A DNA stretch of 20,232 nt, taken from assembly GCA_037441225.1 (NCBI GenBank), contig JBBISU010000056.1, forward strand, positions 1 to 20,232. Reading direction: 5' to 3'. This document shows, one piece after another, positions 17,058 through 20,232 of the stretch. This DNA is from JBBFMJ01 sp037441225 (GTDB lineage: Bacteria > Acidobacteriota > Thermoanaerobaculia > UBA2201). Below the pieces are notes generated by a model, which saw nothing but the letters and a program-made list of their open reading frames with translations, ran no database searches and was not told where the DNA came from. Every line of letters starts with the position of its first letter. Position 1 is the first letter of the stretch. The position numbers and the translations under genes are program-made.

Positions 17058-17091
17058 TTGGGAAAAATCCTTTTTCCCAAACCCTTTTGGG
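17058..17091. repeat. Two overlapping, mutually exclusive hairpins
   Basis: TTGGGAAAAA-TCC-TTTTTCCCAA (17058-17080) is a perfect 10-bp stem. CCCAAA (17076-17081) can instead pair with TTTGGG (17086-17091) around CCCT. Both need the same CCCAA, so only one can form at a time. Nearness to the scaffold gap means a repeat artefact is possible. Confidence 0.5.
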
Positions 17092-17110
17092 AGCCGTCGG
17101 TTCAAATAAA
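17087..17110 (+). repeat. 24-bp direct repeat, copy 2
   Basis: Identical to 16932-16955. Upstream flanks differ between copies, so the shared unit is bounded on its left side. Confidence 0.8.
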
Positions 17111-17143
17111 TAAAAAGAAAATTTCCGCCAATATAATCGAAAG

Positions 17144-17216
<73 letters not shown>

Positions 17217-17226
<10 letters not shown>

Positions 17227-17570
17227 TTTTTTTCTTTTCCTTCTTCTTTCTGAGCTTCTTGTTTTTTCTCTTGGATTGCTTTTTCGTCTTTGTAAATATA
17301 CTTTATTGCATGCTTTTGTATAACCACATTTGGCTCATTCTTCCTTGATATTTTTATAGCATTTTGATCCCACCAATCAATCTGTCCATATATTTTTTCC
17401 CCATCCATTAAAACAACTACCATTGGTGTCTTGTTATGCATCTGTTTTTGATAATAATAAATTTCTGCAAAGGTCTGTCCAGAAGGGATTGGTTTTTTCC
17501 CTTTTGTTAACTTTTGCTGTTTCTCCTTAATCTCTGATAACTTTGGTCTTATAAGTTTTCTTTGAGTCAT
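17217..17570 (-). CDS. hfq: RNA chaperone Hfq
   Basis: Sm-fold hexameric RNA chaperone that matches small RNAs with mRNAs. Within 117 residues the Sm core is about 31-94: GQTFAE at the alpha-helix start, MVVVLMDGEKIYGQI (Sm1, with the WWDQN turn and Asp68), and VVIQKHAIKYI (Sm2), where Lys86-His87 match the KH pair of the E. coli YKHAIS motif. A basic N-terminal extension of about 30 residues and a Lys/Glu-rich disordered tail make it longer than typical Hfq (70-100). Tyr of YKHA is Gln here. ATG 17570 follows GAGGA (17576-17580) with five-base spacing. A TATAAT at 17588-17593 overlaps the ricT stop, so hfq may have its own promoter as well as read-through from purD-ricT. Its TAG stop is bases 8-10 of the tRNA-Pro gene. 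Confidence 0.92.
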
Positions 17571-17587
17571 AATTTTCCTCTTATTAT

Positions 17588-17593
17588 ATTATA
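17588..17593 (-). promoter_or_regulatory. Possible hfq -10 box
   Basis: TATAAT overlapping the ricT stop codon, 17 bases before the hfq ATG, leaving a short leader with GAGGA. No good -35 is visible, so it may be coincidental in AT-rich sequence. Confidence 0.35.
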
Positions 17594-18269
17594 CAACATC
17601 GTCATCATATTCGTAAAGAACTTTTTCTTCTTTTTCTTCTTCATAATATTCATAATATAAGCAACATTTTAACCTACCACAAACCCCTAATATTTTTGAA
17701 GGGTTCAAAACAAGCCCTTGATATTTTGCCATTTTCACTGAAACTGGTGAAAATTCATTTAAATGAGAAGCACAACACAAACTATACCCACATATACCAC
17801 ATCCACCCAACAATTTTGATTCATCTCTTATTCCAATTTGTCTCATTTCAATTTTAATTTTAAGTTCTCTTGCCAAATCTTTTATTAGCTGCCTGAAATC
17901 TACCCTTCCTTCAGCAGTATAAATAAATGTTGCTCCCTTTAAATCATAACTATATCTTACTTGAATGAGTTTCAATGGTATATTTAAAATTTTACAGTAA
18001 TTTTTACAAACATCAAAGGCATTAAGCTCAAGGTTTACTTTATCTTGAAAATATTTATTATCTTCCTCTCCCATAATTTTTATAACTTTTGGAAGGTTTT
18101 GAAATTTATTCTCCAGTCCTTCTATTTGAACTTTTTCCATAAATTCAGCAAATTCCATACCCTCTTCCCCTTCTACAACTAAACCATCCTTTTCTTTTAT
18201 AGGAATTCCATCCCATTTGAATATTTTTACCCTTGCCGTTCCAAAAATCCTTGCCTTTATTAATTCCAT
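17589..18269 (-). CDS. ricT: PSP1-domain protein RicT (YaaT family)
   Basis: Cytoplasmic Fe-S protein of 226 residues. The PSP1 C-terminal domain spans about 50-140. The diagnostic cysteine region then follows: GGCGICGYSLCC (156-166) and GVCGRLKCC (195-203), giving Cys157, 160, 165, 166, 197, 202 and 203. In Bacillus, RicT (YaaT) with RicA and RicF forms a [4Fe-4S]-bearing complex that directs RNase Y maturation of mRNAs. RicA and RicF are not in this window and many non-Firmicutes have RicT alone. It starts six bases after the purD stop with no visible Shine-Dalgarno, so translation may be coupled to purD. The acidic C-terminus (YEYDDDVV) is slightly unusual. Placement just before hfq suggests an RNA-metabolism operon. 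Confidence 0.92.
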   Translation of the reverse strand: MELIKARIFGTARVKIFKWDGIPIKEKDGLVVEGEEGMEFAEFMEKVQIEGLENKFQNLPKVIKIMGEEDNKYFQDKVNLELNAFDVCKNYCKILNIPLKLIQVRYSYDLKGATFIYTAEGRVDFRQLIKDLARELKIKIEMRQIGIRDESKLLGGCGICGYSLCCASHLNEFSPVSVKMAKYQGLVLNPSKILGVCGRLKCCLYYEYYEEEKEEKVLYEYDDDVV

Positions 18270-18275
18270 AAAATT

Positions 18276-19559
18276 TTATGCATAATGCATTTTCTTCAGG
18301 ACATTTTGCCCAATATCGCTTCTATAATATTTATTTTCAAAGTTTATTGCTTTAACCCCAAGATAAGCTCTTCCAATTGCTTGAGCAAGAGTTTGCCCAT
18401 TTCCACAGACATTTAAAACCCTCCCACCATTTGTATGAAATATTCCATCCTTTAAAATTGTCCCAGCATGAATTACTGTTACGCCTTCTACATTTTCTGC
18501 CTCTTCAATCCCTTTTATTGGGAATCCCTTTTCATAATTTTCAGGATAACCTTTTGATGCCAAAACAATGCAAGCAGTTGCTTCCTTTTTCCATTCAATT
18601 CTTTGAATCTGCAATTTGCCTTTTGAAGCTTGATACAAAATTGGAAATAAATCATCTTCCATCCTTAAAAGAACCGATTGTGTTTCCGGATCCCCAAACC
18701 TTGCATTAAACTCTAAGACATAAGGTCCTTTTTGAGTAAGAATAATACCTGCATATAATACTCCTTTATATTCTCTTCCTTCATTTGCAAGTCCTGATAT
18801 TGCAGGAAGCATAATATCGGTCATAATTTTTTTTGAATTATCTTTATCTAATATTACAGCAGGTGAATGGGAACCCATGCCACCTGTATTGGGTCCAGTA
18901 TCATTTTCACCTAATCTTTTATAATCCTTAGAAGAAGCAAGGGGTAAAGCAACCTTTCCATCTGATATTACCATAAAAGAGACCTCTTCACCTTCTAAAT
19001 ACTCTTCAATTAAAATCCTGCTGGCTGCATTTCCAAATCTTTTATCTAAATAAAAGCTTTTGTGGGCTTCCTCTAAATCTTCCTTTGACTTTACAACAAA
19101 GACACCTTTTCCCTGTGCAAGCCCATCTGCCTTTAAAACATAGGGAAAGTTCTTTTTTGAAACAATTTCCTTAAACTCCGCTTCTGAATTAATTATTTCT
19201 GCCTTTGCTGTTGGAATATTATTTCTTTCCATAAATTGTTTTGAAAAGACCTTTGAGCCCTCAATCTCTGCAGCAAGTCGTGAAGGGCCAAAAATATTTA
19301 GACCTCTTTTTTGGAATTCGTCTACAATTCCAAGCATAAGTGGAAGTTCAGGACCAACAACAGTTAAATCAATTTGCAATTTTTGTGCAAAATCACCTAA
19401 CTCCTGAATATCTTCTTGAGGAATAGGAACGCAAGTTGCAATTTTTGAAATACCACCATTTCCAGGGGCACAAAATATCTCTTTTACCTCTGGACTACTC
19501 TTTAATTTAAGACAAAGGGCACACTCCCTTCCACCGGAACCAACTACAAATACACGCAT
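18276..19559 (-). CDS. purD: Phosphoribosylamine-glycine ligase
   Basis: Second step of purine synthesis: joins phosphoribosylamine and glycine using ATP to give GAR. At 427 residues it has the full PurD length. Landmarks: MRVFVVGSGGREC at the N-domain, PGNGGISKIA, VGPELPLMLGIVD, the ATP-grasp section with LKADGLAQGKGVFVV, GEEVSFMVISDG, DYKRLGENDTGPNTGGMGS and LEFNARFGDPETQ, then a C-domain with HTNGGRVLNVCG. The usual GGREH reads GGREC, Cys in place of His. The rest is intact, so the enzyme should be active. The ATG has no Shine-Dalgarno; TATAAT ends five bases before it. No other purine gene is adjacent; instead ricT follows after six bases. Confidence 0.97.
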   Translation of the reverse strand: MRVFVVGSGGRECALCLKLKSSPEVKEIFCAPGNGGISKIATCVPIPQEDIQELGDFAQKLQIDLTVVGPELPLMLGIVDEFQKRGLNIFGPSRLAAEIEGSKVFSKQFMERNNIPTAKAEIINSEAEFKEIVSKKNFPYVLKADGLAQGKGVFVVKSKEDLEEAHKSFYLDKRFGNAASRILIEEYLEGEEVSFMVISDGKVALPLASSKDYKRLGENDTGPNTGGMGSHSPAVILDKDNSKKIMTDIMLPAISGLANEGREYKGVLYAGIILTQKGPYVLEFNARFGDPETQSVLLRMEDDLFPILYQASKGKLQIQRIEWKKEATACIVLASKGYPENYEKGFPIKGIEEAENVEGVTVIHAGTILKDGIFHTNGGRVLNVCGNGQTLAQAIGRAYLGVKAINFENKYYRSDIGQNVLKKMHYA

Positions 19560-19564
19560 ATAGT

Positions 19565-19596
19565 ATTATAATGCCACTTTTTTTTGATTTTGTCAA
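19565..19596 (-). promoter_or_regulatory. purD promoter, predicted leaderless
   Basis: Minus strand TTGACA (19596-19591) and TATAAT (19570-19565) with a 20-bp spacer. A 17-bp spaced CATTAT is the alternative -10. With TATAAT used, RNA would begin at or beside the ATG at 19559. Confidence 0.5.
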
Positions 19597-19616
19597 ATGA
19601 AAACAATTAAATTAAT

Positions 19617-19808
19617 TTAAGTCCTTATACCAAGTATTTTATAGAGTCCACAAAAACCTGTAATAGAAGTTATTATAAAAACAATTGAGAAAATTAAAGA
19701 TATTATACCCAAAACTCCGCTTACTGTTTTCGTAAAAAATAATACAAGCAAAATTGCTGAAATTATTAACCTTAAAATTCTGTCTAACTTTCCAATATTT
19801 TTTTTCAT
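19617..19808 (-). CDS. Small DUF2892 (YgaP-like) inner-membrane protein
   Basis: A 63-residue membrane protein with two hydrophobic helices (about 12-26 and 29-50). The pattern N-terminal MKKNIGKLDRILRLIISAIL and C-terminal GFCGLYKILGI is characteristic of DUF2892, where the end usually reads CPLY; here the Pro is Gly. The YgaP membrane part of this type anchors a rhodanese, but no rhodanese domain is fused here and function is unknown. The ATG follows a strong AAGGAGG (19814-19820), and TGTTAAAAT (19826-19834) lies upstream. It diverges from tpx across 98 bp, which may indicate a shared thiol or sulfur theme. The purD promoter lies between its end and purD, so it is probably not essential to the purD operon. 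Confidence 0.85.
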   Translation of the reverse strand: MKKNIGKLDRILRLIISAILLVLFFTKTVSGVLGIISLIFSIVFIITSITGFCGLYKILGIRT

Positions 19809-19825
19809 TTATACCTCCTTGTTTT

Positions 19826-19834
19826 ATTTTAACA
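19826..19834 (-). promoter_or_regulatory. Extended -10 element of the DUF2892 gene
   Basis: TGTTAAAAT on the minus strand, identical to the element before the MFS gene. The leader would be very short and the Shine-Dalgarno lies right at the predicted RNA start. Confidence 0.35.
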
Positions 19835-19881
19835 CAAAATTATATTTCTTTATTCCAATGAAATAATTTAGTAATTTTATA

Positions 19882-19890
19882 TGTTAAAAA
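19882..19890 (+). promoter_or_regulatory. Possible extended -10 element of tpx
   Basis: TGTTAAAAA, one base from the TGTTAAAAT form, followed by AAGGAGG (19896-19902) and the ATG at 19907 after a four-base gap. Confidence 0.35.
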
Positions 19891-19906
19891 ATAAAAAGGA
19901 GGTTAT

Positions 19907-20232
19907 ATGGAAAAAAAAGGATTAGTAAGTTTTAAAGGAAATCCATTAACACTTTTAGGAGAAGAATTAAAAATTGGTGATAGTGCACCTGATTTTAAAG
20001 TAATTGGAAAAGATTTAAAAGAATATACTTTAAAAGATTTTGAAGGGAAAATTAAAGTTATAAGTGTGACACCTTCCCTTGATACTCCTGTATGCGATAT
20101 GCAGGCAAAAAAATTCAATGAAGAAGCAACAAAGATATCAAAAGATGTGGTTATATTAAATATCAGTATGGATTTGCCTTTTGCAATTAAAAGATTTTGC
20201 ACAATAGGGGGTATTGAAAATATTGTAGTATT
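19907..20232 (+). CDS. tpx: Thiol peroxidase, 3' end cut by window
   Basis: Atypical 2-Cys peroxiredoxin that reduces H2O2 and alkyl hydroperoxides using thioredoxin. Only the first 108 residues are in the window; the family is about 165-175 long. The protein starts MEKKGLVSFKGNPLTLLGEE. The peroxidatic site SLDTPVCD places Cys63, and Cys98 in IKRFCTI is the resolving cysteine, matching the Cys61/Cys95 arrangement of E. coli Tpx. GDSAPDF marks the entry to the thioredoxin fold. ATG 19907 has a strong AAGGAGG. Truncation is caused by the window edge, not mutation. A peroxidase next to haem redox genes fits a cell with some oxygen exposure, but that is weak evidence. Confidence 0.95.
   Translation, partial: MEKKGLVSFKGNPLTLLGEELKIGDSAPDFKVIGKDLKEYTLKDFEGKIKVISVTPSLDTPVCDMQAKKFNEEATKISKDVVILNISMDLPFAIKRFCTIGGIENIVV

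Noticed and set aside
16932..17110. CRISPR array around the gap
   Set aside because: Only two copies are visible, the repeat is not CRISPR-like in form, spacer size is unknown because of the gap, and no cas gene is nearby.

Overview
This is a low-GC bacterial window, probably from a metagenome-assembled or draft genome: an exact 100-N run at 16956-17055 is a scaffold gap. Hfq, RicT (PSP1 family), PurD, Tpx, an HD-GYP regulator and a multiheme c-type cytochrome make it bacterial. Arg codons are mostly AGA/AGG, Ile codons are often ATA, and the proteins are Lys/Glu-rich. That fits an AT-rich, possibly thermophilic lineage, perhaps a candidate phylum, but the sequence alone does not fix the phylum.

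Layout. 1-322: intergenic DNA with dispersed repeat modules and REP-like hairpins. 323-3472 (-): large secreted protein with a SpoIID domain and two golvesin-C-like modules. It diverges from 3537-5417 (+), a PAS-GAF-PAS-HD-GYP c-di-GMP phosphodiesterase. 5604-7877 (+): malic enzyme fused to a phosphotransacetylase-like domain. 7878-8744: about 870 bp without a gene, packed with palindromes, an inverted copy of the repeat at 3-65 and a possible MITE. 13391-8745 (-): two-gene operon of a secreted carboxypeptidase-regulatory-like protein and a transmembrane Ser/Thr kinase. Only 36 bp away, 13428-15520 (+) encodes a POT-like MFS carrier overlapped by one base with an EamA permease. 15598-16815 (+): octaheme cytochrome of the hydroxylamine-oxidoreductase type. 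16816-17152: direct repeats around the scaffold gap. 19559-17153 (-): purD, ricT, hfq and tRNA-Pro(UGG), tightly packed. 19808-19617 (-): small DUF2892 membrane protein, divergent from tpx, which runs off the window end.

How the genes fit together. Central and housekeeping functions (MaeB, PurD, RicT, Hfq, tRNA-Pro, Tpx) sit beside signalling (HD-GYP, Ser/Thr kinase), export (two large Sec-dependent surface or periplasmic proteins) and periplasmic nitrogen redox chemistry (octaheme cytochrome). There is no phage, CRISPR, toxin-antitoxin or defence system that I can support.

The most notable points are: (1) the hfq stop codon lies inside the tRNA-Pro gene; (2) several genes carry TATAAT 5-8 nt before the ATG and no Shine-Dalgarno, suggesting leaderless mRNAs, while neighbours have strong AAGGAGG sites; (3) two divergent extended -10 promoters are interleaved in 36 bp; (4) a SpoIID domain sits in a cysteine-rich multidomain exoprotein; (5) the octaheme cytochrome has no redox partner nearby; (6) a dense modular repeat region has shuffled module order between copies.
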